The notes: generated by a model from the letters alone, not told the origin. 7,859 bases of DNA from Clostridia bacterium (GCA_900757335.1 CAAENL010000215.1:1-7859), one strand, 5' to 3'; numbered from the stretch's first letter, positions 1-6,484 are shown. Numbers and translations: made by a program.

Positions 1-693
1 AACTCCAAAGAATATTACCTTCCTTATGAAACAACTCAAAGTGAACTTATAAATTTAATTGAAAAACTAAATTCGGATAAAACTGTTCACGGAATTTTAA
101 CTCAACTTCCACTACCGAGTCACATCAACGAATTTACTATAAGTTCGTGTATTTCTCCGCAAAAAGACGTGGATGTATTTAATCCTGAAAATTTAGGAAA
201 ATTGATTCTAAATAAAAGTGAGTTGATTCCATGCACTCCTGCGGGAATAATAGAACTTTTAAATTATGAAAAAATATCAATAGAAGGCAAATACTGCGTT
301 GTTGTAGGACGAAGTAACATAGTCGGAAAACCCACCGCACATTTACTTACTCAAAAAAACGGTACAGTCACACTATGCCACAGCAAAACAAAAAATCTTG
401 TTGATATTTGTAGAAATGCTGATATACTTATCTGTGCAGTCGGTAAATCTAAATTTGTAACCGCAGATATGATAAAAAAAGGGTCCGTCGTCATAGATGT
501 GGGAATAAATCGCACTTCAGACGGCAAACTATGCGGAGATGTGGATTTTGAAAATGCTAAGCATATCGCCGAATATATAACCCCCGTCCCAGGAGGAGTT
601 GGCCCGATGACAATTGCGATGTTAATGAAAAATACCGTCACGGCAGCTAAAATCCAAAATAAAAAAAATATAGAAAAGGAAGTTTTAAAATGA
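1..693 (+). CDS. folD: Bifunctional methylenetetrahydrofolate dehydrogenase/cyclohydrolase FolD, 5'-truncated by the window edge
   Basis: Frame 1 is open from the first base to the TGA at 691-693, giving the last 230 codons; FolD is usually about 280-285 residues, so roughly 50-55 N-terminal residues, including the catalytic lysine region, lie outside the window. Visible FolD signatures are GILTQLPLP (about residues 35-43 of the visible part), KDVDVF, the dinucleotide-binding motif GRSNIVGKP (103-111) and TPVPGGVGPMT near 194-204. The GTG at 169 is an internal valine of KDVDVF and not a start. FolD is cytoplasmic. It oxidises 5,10-methylene-THF with NADP(+) and hydrolyses the methenyl form to 10-formyl-THF, feeding purine and formyl-Met-tRNA synthesis. 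Its stop overlaps the ppa start (ATGA), so the two genes are probably cotranscribed and translationally coupled. Valine replaces the glycine usual in KDVDGF, which I consider a tolerated variant. Confidence 0.96.
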   Translation, partial: NSKEYYLPYETTQSELINLIEKLNSDKTVHGILTQLPLPSHINEFTISSCISPQKDVDVFNPENLGKLILNKSELIPCTPAGIIELLNYEKISIEGKYCVVVGRSNIVGKPTAHLLTQKNGTVTLCHSKTKNLVDICRNADILICAVGKSKFVTADMIKKGSVVIDVGINRTSDGKLCGDVDFENAKHIAEYITPVPGGVGPMTIAMLMKNTVTAAKIQNKKNIEKEVLK

Positions 694-1220
694 ACATTTG
701 GCATGACATAAACCCGGCAAAAATTAAACCAGAAGAATTTACAGCAGTAATAGAAATACCAAAAGGAAGTAAAACAAAATACGAACTCGACAAAGAAACA
801 GGATTTTTGAAATTGGACAGAATTTTGTACACATCAACACATTATCCTGCGAACTATGGTTTTATTCCGAGAACTTATGCAAAAGACGGCGACCCCTTGG
901 ATGTATTGGTTCTGTGCTCTCAAAACATACATCCCATGACTTTGGTTGAGTGTTGTCCGATAGGAATTATCTCCATGGTAGACTCGGGAAGCGACGATGA
1001 AAAAATTATAGCAATACCGAAGAGCGATCCGACATATAATCAATACAGAGATGTTTCTGATTTACCTGCTCATATCTTCGAAGAAATGAAACATTTCTTT
1101 AGAGTATACAAAAATCTCGAAAACAAAGAAACGGTTGTAAAAGACCTTAAAAACCGCGAAGAAGCAATTGAAGTAATTGCTCAAACAATTGAAGCTTATA
1201 ACGATAAATTCGGCAAATAA
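690..1220 (+). CDS. ppa: Inorganic pyrophosphatase, family I (soluble)
   Basis: A complete 176-residue protein, the usual size for bacterial family I pyrophosphatase. It hydrolyses pyrophosphate to two phosphates in the cytoplasm and so pulls biosynthetic reactions, such as nucleic acid and aminoacyl-tRNA synthesis, forward. All active-site elements known from the E. coli enzyme can be placed: EIPKGSKTKYE (22-32) with the substrate lysine, YPANYGFIP (52-60), the metal-binding signature DGDPLDVLV with Asp66, Asp68 and Asp71, then Asp98, Asp103 and Lys105 in MVDSGSDDEK, and Tyr140-Lys141 in FRVYKNLE. The start ATG at 690 overlaps the folD stop and has AAGGA at 676-680, nine bases upstream. prfB follows after 23 bases with no terminator visible between them. 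I see no missing key residue. Many Bacillota use the unrelated manganese-dependent family II enzyme instead, and this protein is clearly not that type. Confidence 0.97.
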   Translation: MNIWHDINPAKIKPEEFTAVIEIPKGSKTKYELDKETGFLKLDRILYTSTHYPANYGFIPRTYAKDGDPLDVLVLCSQNIHPMTLVECCPIGIISMVDSGSDDEKIIAIPKSDPTYNQYRDVSDLPAHIFEEMKHFFRVYKNLENKETVVKDLKNREEAIEVIAQTIEAYNDKFGK

Positions 1221-1243
1221 AATATATTTTCAGGAAGTGTTCT

Positions 1244-2347
1244 ATGAATATACAGATGGATGAATTGAATTTAGAGATAAACCGGCTGACTCCTAAAATT
1301 AAATCACTAAAGGAATCTTTGAAAATAGATGATTCAAAAGCTCGTTTGAGCTTACTGGAAAAAGAATCTTCGGAACCTGAATTCTGGAACAATTCCGAAA
1401 AATCTCAAAAAATCTTATCGGAAATAAGTTTAATTAAAAATAAAGTTAAAGATTATGAAAAGTTAGAAACTGAATTTGAAGATTTAAAAGTTTTGATTGA
1501 ACTTTCTGTGCAAGAAAACGATGATTCATCAATTAAAGAAATAGAATCTCAGTTAAAGTGCGTAAAAAAAGAGCTTGAAAATCAAACTTTGGCAACTCTT
1601 TTAACAGGTGAATACGACTCTCACAATGCTATTCTTACTTTTCATGCGGGAGCCGGCGGCACTGAGGCACAGGACTGGGTTGAAATGCTTTGCAGAATGT
1701 ACATCAAATGGGCTGAAAAACACAACTTTAAATTTAAAATGCTCGATTGCCTCAGCGGAGAAGAAGCAGGATTTAAAAGTGCTTCCATACTCATAGAAGG
1801 TATGAATGCTTACGGATTTTTGAAAGGCGAAAACGGAGTTCACAGACTTGTTCGCATTTCTCCGTTTGACGCTTCGGGTAGAAGGCATACTTCTTTTGCG
1901 TCCATCGAAGTTATACCGGAAATAAATGAAGAAATTAAAATAAACATAGCTCCCGAGGACATAAAAATGGATGTGTACAGAGCAAGCGGAGCAGGCGGTC
2001 AACACGTCAACAAAACATCTTCAGCCGTAAGACTTACTCATATTCCCACAGGACTTGTCGTTGCGTGTCAAAATGAAAGAAGCCAGTATCAAAATCGAGA
2101 CACCGCAATGAAAATACTAAAATCAAAACTAGTGGAAATCAAAGAAAGAGAACACCTTGAAAAAATTGAGGACATAAAAGGAATTCAAAAAGAAATCGCA
2201 TGGGGTTCACAGATAAGGTCATACGTATTTATGCCGTACACCCTTGCAAAAGATCATCGTACAGGGTGCGAAGTTGGAAACGTCGAATCTGTAATGAACG
2301 GAGAAATTGATGAGTTTATAACTTCATATTTAAAGCATATCATATAA
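1244..2347 (+). CDS. prfB: Peptide chain release factor 2, without programmed frameshift
   Basis: A complete 367-residue class I release factor, the usual RF2 length. RF2 recognises UGA and UAA in the ribosomal A site and triggers hydrolysis of peptidyl-tRNA. The RF2-type stop-codon recognition motif SPF is at residues 206-208 (RLVRISPFDASGRRHTSF) and the catalytic GGQ is at 251-253 (RASGAGGQHVNKT). The N-terminal domain (about 1-110) is helical and charged, as in the family. RF1 would carry a PxT-type motif in place of SPF, so RF2 is a firm call. The ATG at 1244 has AGGAAG at 1232-1237, six bases upstream; ATG at 1256 is possible but worse placed. The frame is continuous through codon 26, where many bacteria have the autoregulatory CUU-UGA +1 frameshift, so that feedback is absent. 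A hairpin terminator follows about 30 bases after the stop. Confidence 0.97.
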   Translation: MNIQMDELNLEINRLTPKIKSLKESLKIDDSKARLSLLEKESSEPEFWNNSEKSQKILSEISLIKNKVKDYEKLETEFEDLKVLIELSVQENDDSSIKEIESQLKCVKKELENQTLATLLTGEYDSHNAILTFHAGAGGTEAQDWVEMLCRMYIKWAEKHNFKFKMLDCLSGEEAGFKSASILIEGMNAYGFLKGENGVHRLVRISPFDASGRRHTSFASIEVIPEINEEIKINIAPEDIKMDVYRASGAGGQHVNKTSSAVRLTHIPTGLVVACQNERSQYQNRDTAMKILKSKLVEIKEREHLEKIEDIKGIQKEIAWGSQIRSYVFMPYTLAKDHRTGCEVGNVESVMNGEIDEFITSYLKHII

Positions 2348-2377
2348 AAATTTAAAATAATTATTTATAAAAAATCT

Positions 2378-2402
2378 CCACCGAAACAATCGGTGGTTTT
2401 TG
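2378..2402. terminator. Rho-independent terminator, probably bidirectional
   Basis: A perfect 7-bp stem CCACCGA (2378-2384) / TCGGTGG (2390-2396) encloses the loop AACAA and is followed by five T on the + strand (2397-2401), 30 bases after the prfB stop. On the - strand the same stem is followed, after three bases, by a run of T (complement of 2370-2374) and A/T-rich sequence, so it may also stop transcripts arriving from comF. This placement between two convergent gene groups is typical. The call is made from the sequence pattern only. Confidence 0.85.
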
Positions 2403-2431
2403 TGTGTAGAAAACCACTCTGGTTCGGTGGT
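2393..2431. repeat. Degenerate second copy of the terminator hairpin, with overlapping alternative stems
   Basis: TCGGTGGT occurs at 2390-2397 and again at 2424-2431, and CCAC at 2378-2381 and again at 2414-2417, a period of about 34-36 bases. The second copy, ACCAC (2413-2417) / GTGGT (2427-2431), forms a weak stem without a T tail. The segments also pair across copies: GTGGTTTT (2393-2400) is the exact reverse complement of AAAACCAC (2410-2417), and CCACCGAA (2378-2385) that of TTCGGTGG (2423-2430). The three foldings exclude one another. This could be a duplicated terminator or the decayed end of a small mobile element; I cannot decide which. Confidence 0.5.
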
Positions 2432-2732
2432 AGCTTAAGCGATGTAAGAACTTCTTTTGATGTAGAATACAATAACAACCTTCAGGAAACTGCTAAATAG
2501 TTATGTTAAAAGTAAGACATACAAAGTAAAATCGCAAATACCATAAAGATTAGAAATAGAAACTATATTTAGAAAATAAAAAAGATGAATTTGGAGAATA
2601 ATTAACATTTATGAGTACAGATCCATTTATGGACAGCAAGTAAAAATTTTTTCGCAAATGTCAGACTGTATCAGCATCCTTTAGAGGCAGCTAGTAGAAT
2701 AGAGCTTCACTCATTTATTTTGTTTGTGAATT
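2403..2732. other. Spacer between convergent gene groups, no convincing gene; possible decayed ORF remnant
   Basis: This A/T-rich stretch between prfB and comF is rich in stop codons. The only protein-like piece is on the + strand: an open frame ending in TAG at 2498-2500, reading PLWFGGSLSDVRTSFDVEYN at 2414-2473 and ending NNLQETAK. It has no credible start or ribosome binding site and runs straight out of the terminator hairpin. I do not recognise its family; the tail of a lost transposase or accessory gene is one possibility. The rest holds only peptides of fewer than about 20 residues, such as MSTDPFMDSK at 2611-2643. An A/T-only-type stem, TTTTGTTT (2718-2725) / AAACAAAA (2735-2742), overlaps the comF stop and is too weak to call a terminator. 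Confidence 0.4.
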
Positions 2733-3395
2733 TTAAACAAAAGCTATCGTAAAACAAATCACTTTATTAGCTCCGTTATTTTTTAATATTTTTACGCATT
2801 CTCCAAGAGTATTTCCTGTAGTAACAATATCGTCACATAACAAAATATTTTTTCCTGAAACTTCAGAAAAATTTAAAACGCTATACACACCTTCAACATT
2901 TTGAGCTCTATCGCATGAAGAAAGTTCATGTTGAGGAGAATTGTCCACATTTTTCGAAAGTAATTCTTTGTACGGAATATCTAATTTTTCTGATAAATCT
3001 CTTGCAAAACATTCAGCTTGATTATATCCTCTCAAACGTTTTCTCTTTTTAGAAAGAGGTACACTTGTAATAAAATCAATTCTGGATTTTATTAAATTTT
3101 GTATATCTTTTGCATTGCTTCCATAAGTAAAAATTTTTGAATTTTCCTTATATCCGTAAAATTTAAATTTTAAAATAGCATCTTTTACTTTATCGGTGTA
3201 TTTAAAAACAGAAATACATAAAACAGGTTCGCCGCAATTTTTAAATTTCAGTTTTTTAATATGCATGCAAGGCTTTATAGTCTTTTTGCACTCTTCACAA
3301 ATTAAATCTTTATGTGAAATTAATTTAGAACAATACCCACACTTATTTGGATAAATTAAAGAAATAATTTTATCAAAAAAACCTTTTATACCCAT
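2733..3395 (-). CDS. comF: ComF family protein (phosphoribosyltransferase-like, with zinc-finger N-terminus)
   Basis: A complete 220-residue protein of typical ComF/ComFC length. The N-terminus has a four-cysteine putative zinc site: CGYC at 19-22 and CEEC at 33-36. The C-terminal half is a type I phosphoribosyltransferase fold: RGYNQA (122-127), the ComF-like segment SPQHELSSCDRAQNVEGVYS (153-172), and the PRPP-binding loop ILLCDDIVTTGNTL (184-197) with the acidic pair Asp188-Asp189. ComF proteins are cytoplasmic and needed for DNA uptake during natural transformation in species where this was tested; their substrate is not established. No comFA helicase gene is nearby. The ATG at 3395 lies 2 bases after the stop of the S41-like gene without a good ribosome binding site, so translation is probably coupled. 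It appears to be the last gene of the ftsEX operon. Confidence 0.93.
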   Translation of the reverse strand: MGIKGFFDKIISLIYPNKCGYCSKLISHKDLICEECKKTIKPCMHIKKLKFKNCGEPVLCISVFKYTDKVKDAILKFKFYGYKENSKIFTYGSNAKDIQNLIKSRIDFITSVPLSKKRKRLRGYNQAECFARDLSEKLDIPYKELLSKNVDNSPQHELSSCDRAQNVEGVYSVLNFSEVSGKNILLCDDIVTTGNTLGECVKILKNNGANKVICFTIAFV

Positions 3396-3397
3396 AT

Positions 3398-4339
3398 TTA
3401 CGAATTTATCCAGTCAACTGCTTTTTGAACCTGAGGATCATCTTCAAAACTAAGTGAAGAATTTTTTAAAAGTTCTTCCTTTTCTTTATCCAATTGTATT
3501 TCATAGTCTGTTTCTACACCTTTTCGAAATGTATTTTCTTCGCCAAAGACAACATAACAAGCATCGGGAAAGACAAGAATCGAATCATCTGTAAGTGTTA
3601 TTTTTTTGAGCCTGACAGCATTTCCAGCGGTCTTAGTTCCAATAATTTTAGCATTTTTATTATTTTTTAAGGAGGCGGCAATCAATTCACATGTTCCAAA
3701 AGTTTTTTCATTTACCAAAACAGATATTTTCACACCAAGTTCCGAACCTTCAGACCTACAAACCACTTCTTCAGCACCTTTCTTATTCACCGCTTCTACG
3801 GTAAGTCCAGCAGGTGCCAAATTTTGTATAATTTTAAATACTTCTTCATCAATTGAATTATCACAATTTCGTAAATCTATAACTATACCTTTTATTCCTT
3901 CAGAAATAGCTGTATCAATATTTTCTTTTATGAGTTTTGATGAATTATTTAAAATATTATTACATTTAATGTACATAATGTCATCACTTTGCTTTGCGAC
4001 TTTAATGTCCAAAACATTTTTCGAAAAATTATCAGTGTACTCTTTGTACTCAGATTTATTAAAAAATTTACAGCTATCACAGTTTAAGCCATCAACATAG
4101 CCTTTGGAAATACCTGACAAAATCCTATTTTCATCAATGTCTATGACACAATCTTCACGAATATTATAGTCAATTTCACTCAAAGCAGAGTACATTTTTT
4201 GCTTTTCATGAGTATAAGAAACAACGTCATTAAACTTGTCCATTGCCATTTTATATCCCAAAGAATAAACCAAAGCCGCCGTAGAAAATAAAGCCGTCAA
4301 TACATATCCCATAGAAATTTTTTTATTCAATATTTTCAT
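3398..4339 (-). CDS. S41 protease-like membrane-anchored protein, predicted catalytically inactive (CtpB-like, PDZ domain missing)
   Basis: 313 residues, shorter than typical CtpA/CtpB proteases (about 380-480). Residues about 9-28 form one N-terminal hydrophobic segment, so the bulk should face outward. An N-terminal part resembling the CtpB lead-in (DENRILSGISKGYVDGLN, 69-86; EYKEY, 97-101) is followed without a PDZ domain by the S41 core: GIKGIVIDLRN (148-158), KISVLVNEK (204-212), KIIGTKTAG (231-239). Aligned on the family motifs SASASE and TFGKG, the catalytic Ser is Gly215, the Lys 25 residues later is Asn240, and the CtpB-type Gln is Leu244; the NPGG loop reads CDNS (159-162). Proteolysis is therefore not expected. 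Eight cysteines include a CDSC at 87-90. GGAG seven bases before the ATG at 4339 supports the start. The gene follows the M23 hydrolase, the position where ctpB sits in relatives; I infer a structural or regulatory role. Confidence 0.8.
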   Translation of the reverse strand: MKILNKKISMGYVLTALFSTAALVYSLGYKMAMDKFNDVVSYTHEKQKMYSALSEIDYNIREDCVIDIDENRILSGISKGYVDGLNCDSCKFFNKSEYKEYTDNFSKNVLDIKVAKQSDDIMYIKCNNILNNSSKLIKENIDTAISEGIKGIVIDLRNCDNSIDEEVFKIIQNLAPAGLTVEAVNKKGAEEVVCRSEGSELGVKISVLVNEKTFGTCELIAASLKNNKNAKIIGTKTAGNAVRLKKITLTDDSILVFPDACYVVFGEENTFRKGVETDYEIQLDKEKEELLKNSSLSFEDDPQVQKAVDWINS

Positions 4340-4365
4340 TTTGATACTCCACTTCCTCTCAATTT

Positions 4366-5595
4366 TTAGTAAACAAGTATTTCTCTTGGATTTCTTCTTA
4401 CTCCATTTTTCCTATATTCAAAGTGTAAGTGTGGACCTGTAGAATGCCCAGTACTTCCTACATTTCCTATTTGCTGACCTGCGTTAACATTTTGACCAAC
4501 TTTAACAGTTACATTACTCATGTGTCCGTAAAGAGTAGATATGCCTTTGCCGTGATCAATAATCACATAATTTCCATATCCTCCACCTCTTCCGTCTTTG
4601 TTGACCAAAATAACTTTTCCTGAACCTGAGGCAACTATTTTAGATCCATAAACTCCACGACCGGCTATATCTATAGCTCCGTGCATATGAGCTCTGCTTT
4701 CAGTATCATTATATCCCGATGTTATTTTACTAAATCCCGGGACAGGCCAAACGAATCCACCTGTATATTCAATGGGCTTGTCCGTACCTGTAGGAGGTTC
4801 AGATCCCTCTTTAGCTCTTCTTCTCGCCTCTTCTTCTCTTCGCCTTTGTTCCTCATAATATCTTTGGATTTGAGCGTCTACCGCTTTTATTTCAGCATCA
4901 TTTTCATCAAGCTCTTGCTTTACTTGATGTTCAGAATCTTGCAAATCGGCAAGAAGTTTTTCACTCTCATCAAGTAGTCCTTGCAAACTTTCTTTACTTT
5001 GCTCTAAACTTTTGGATTCTTTTTCTTTTTCTTTTTTATCTTCCTGCAAATCATGCTCTTTTTGCTTTATCCTGTTTAAATCATCGTGCAATTCGTCAAT
5101 TAATTTTTTAATGCTCTGACTTACGGAACGAACAATATCAACTTTATCTAAAAAATCCTCAAAATCTTTTGCACCCAAAATAATATCCAGAGTAGAAGTA
5201 TCGCCAGCCACATAGATAGAAGCCAAACTTTTTTTCAAAATTTCTATTTTTTCGTTCATTTTGTTTTGTATTTCTACTATCTGTTTTTCAATATCTTCAA
5301 TTTCCTGTTCGAGAGAATTAATATATCCATTTGAAATATCAATTTGATTTTGTACTAACTTGATTTGCTTATCGAGAGAATCTTTATTTTGAGCTTCTTT
5401 ATGTACTTCCTGTGCCGCTTTTTGAAGCTGCTGACTAAGTTCTTTTTTTCTTTTTTGAAGCTGTGCCCTGGAATTTTGATTTTCAGCTAAACTCGCACAA
5501 ATAACACTTGGGACACAATTACAACACAAAAAAGCAGACAAAATAGGGACTAAATACAAACAATTTAATAACCTTTTTTTACCACGCAACAACAT
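4366..5595 (-). CDS. EnvC-like coiled-coil M23 family murein hydrolase, FtsEX partner
   Basis: 409 residues from the ATG at 5595. Order: a basic start and hydrophobic signal segment (about 5-33, possible signal peptidase site after VICA), a long charged coiled coil (about 40-260, Glu/Lys/Gln-rich, ending in an RRREEEARRRAK stretch), a short Pro/Thr-rich linker, and a C-terminal LytM/M23 domain (about 280-409). Zinc and catalytic residues are all present: HGAID with His305 and Asp309, LYGHM with His358, and PHLHFE with His389 and His391. M23 enzymes cleave peptide crosslinks of peptidoglycan. The protein should be exported and act at the septum or side wall under control of FtsEX. Unlike E. 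coli EnvC, whose LytM site is degenerate and activates amidases, this copy looks enzymatically competent. It begins inside ftsX and ends 25 bases before the S41-like gene. A GTG at 5601 is a poorer start because it touches the Shine-Dalgarno. Confidence 0.93.
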   Translation of the reverse strand: MLLRGKKRLLNCLYLVPILSAFLCCNCVPSVICASLAENQNSRAQLQKRKKELSQQLQKAAQEVHKEAQNKDSLDKQIKLVQNQIDISNGYINSLEQEIEDIEKQIVEIQNKMNEKIEILKKSLASIYVAGDTSTLDIILGAKDFEDFLDKVDIVRSVSQSIKKLIDELHDDLNRIKQKEHDLQEDKKEKEKESKSLEQSKESLQGLLDESEKLLADLQDSEHQVKQELDENDAEIKAVDAQIQRYYEEQRRREEEARRRAKEGSEPPTGTDKPIEYTGGFVWPVPGFSKITSGYNDTESRAHMHGAIDIAGRGVYGSKIVASGSGKVILVNKDGRGGGYGNYVIIDHGKGISTLYGHMSNVTVKVGQNVNAGQQIGNVGSTGHSTGPHLHFEYRKNGVRRNPREILVY

Positions 5596-6484
5596 CTCCA
5601 CCCTCCTTGCTTAAATAACGTTTAAGAGAAATAAGTCCTCCCACAACTCCAAAAAATACCCCGGTAGCAACAAAACATCCAAAAACGTACCAAAAAATAT
5701 TTTTAAAATCTATTCCACAAAAAGGAATTATTCCACCCACAACATTTAAAAGACTATCATAAATTACATTCAAAAGCAAAGTCGAAATAACCGCAGCTAT
5801 GCAACCTATAATCATACCTTCTATAATAAATGGTGCCTTTATAAAGCCATTTGTAGCTCCGACGGATTTCATAATGCTTATTTCAAATCGTCTGCTGTGC
5901 ATTGTTATTTTTATGGTATTGGAAATTATGAAAAGAGAGACAACGCCCAACGAACAAACAATTAAAAATCCCGCTTGAGAGATAAGCTTATTCAAATTTG
6001 AAAGTTTTGTGGCTGTTTCACTTCGGTCACTTACAGAGTAAACATAATCTAAAGATTTTAACTCGTTAACAGTTTCTTCGTATAAAGAGAGATCTTTCAT
6101 AGTAACGTGAAAAGCTTCGTTAAAGGGATTTTCCCCTTCTTGAACTACAACTTCATACAAATCTCCCAAAACATCTTTGTATTTTTCGGAAGCTTGTTCA
6201 CTTGAATAATATTCGGTTGAAGCAATGTTTGGAATTTCTTCGATTTTTTTATTAATTTCCGAAATTTCGCTTCTCGGAATGCCTTTTTGAATAAATACAG
6301 TTATGCTGTTTCTGTTCTCAATTGACTTCAAAGCTTGGTTTAAATTCAACGAAAGAAGCATGGCTCCGCCAGTTAAAATCATACAACACGTCATAACCAA
6401 AATCGATGCTGCGGACATAACTCCGTTTACCCAAACATTTTTAAATCCTTCTCGTAAAAAATATTTCATGGTTTCTATATTCAT
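5579..6484 (-). CDS. ftsX: Cell division protein FtsX (membrane subunit of the FtsEX complex)
   Basis: 301 residues, the usual size. Predicted layout: short cytoplasmic N-terminus, TM1 about 22-46, an extracytoplasmic domain about 47-168 that in the family contacts the cell-wall hydrolase, TM2 about 170-192, a cytoplasmic loop with the family signature RRFEISIMKSVGAT (198-211), TM3 about 218-246, TM4 about 263-288 and a short basic tail. FtsX does not transport a known substrate; it relays ATP hydrolysis by FtsE to hydrolases outside the membrane. The start ATG at 6484 overlaps the ftsE stop as ATGA, with a weak GGTGA six bases upstream, so translation is coupled and the subunits should be made in similar amounts. 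A second ATG at 6469 has no better ribosome binding site. The last 16 bases overlap the hydrolase gene. Confidence 0.96.
   Translation of the reverse strand: MNIETMKYFLREGFKNVWVNGVMSAASILVMTCCMILTGGAMLLSLNLNQALKSIENRNSITVFIQKGIPRSEISEINKKIEEIPNIASTEYYSSEQASEKYKDVLGDLYEVVVQEGENPFNEAFHVTMKDLSLYEETVNELKSLDYVYSVSDRSETATKLSNLNKLISQAGFLIVCSLGVVSLFIISNTIKITMHSRRFEISIMKSVGATNGFIKAPFIIEGMIIGCIAAVISTLLLNVIYDSLLNVVGGIIPFCGIDFKNIFWYVFGCFVATGVFFGVVGGLISLKRYLSKEGGDVVAW
5602..5608 (-). promoter_or_regulatory. Ribosome binding site that fixes the M23 hydrolase start
   Basis: The - strand reads AAGGAGG at 5608-5602, a full consensus Shine-Dalgarno, and the ATG at 5595 follows after six bases. The upstream in-frame GTG (5601-5599) directly abuts this site and so cannot use it. 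The ribosome binding site lies inside the end of ftsX, so the two genes overlap but the hydrolase can be translated independently and strongly. Confidence 0.85.

Noticed and set aside
163..180. Gly to Val change in the FolD motif KDVDGF, giving KDVDVF
   Set aside because: The surrounding FolD motifs are intact and this position appears to tolerate other residues among Bacillota; it is not evidence for loss of function.
1308..1332. CTTTGA after an AAGGA-like sequence at codons 23-26 of prfB, resembling the RF2 frameshift site
   Set aside because: The frame in which CTT TGA would be read is closed by TAA at 1308-1310, and the frame entered after a +1 shift hits TGA at 1330-1332. The real frame reads TCT TTG AAA through the site. 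It may be a relic or chance, but it cannot work.
1601..2005. Open frame of 134 codons on the - strand inside prfB
   Set aside because: It is antisense to conserved RF2 sequence, Ser/Cys/Phe-rich in composition, and has no ribosome binding site or recognisable motif.
2718..2742. Stem TTTTGTTT/AAACAAAA at the end of comF as a terminator
   Set aside because: It has only one G-C pair per arm, a nine-base loop and overlaps the comF stop codon; such pairing is expected by chance in sequence this rich in A/T.
3606..4100. Open frame of 164 codons on the + strand opposite the S41-like gene
   Set aside because: The S41-like gene on the other strand has family motifs, a Shine-Dalgarno and operon spacing; the antisense frame has none of these.
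5527..5595. Possible lipoprotein signal in the M23 hydrolase because of the CCNC cluster in the signal segment
   Set aside because: The residues before the cysteines (AFL, FLC) do not fit the usual lipobox with a small residue directly before the cysteine; a signal peptidase I site after VICA fits better.
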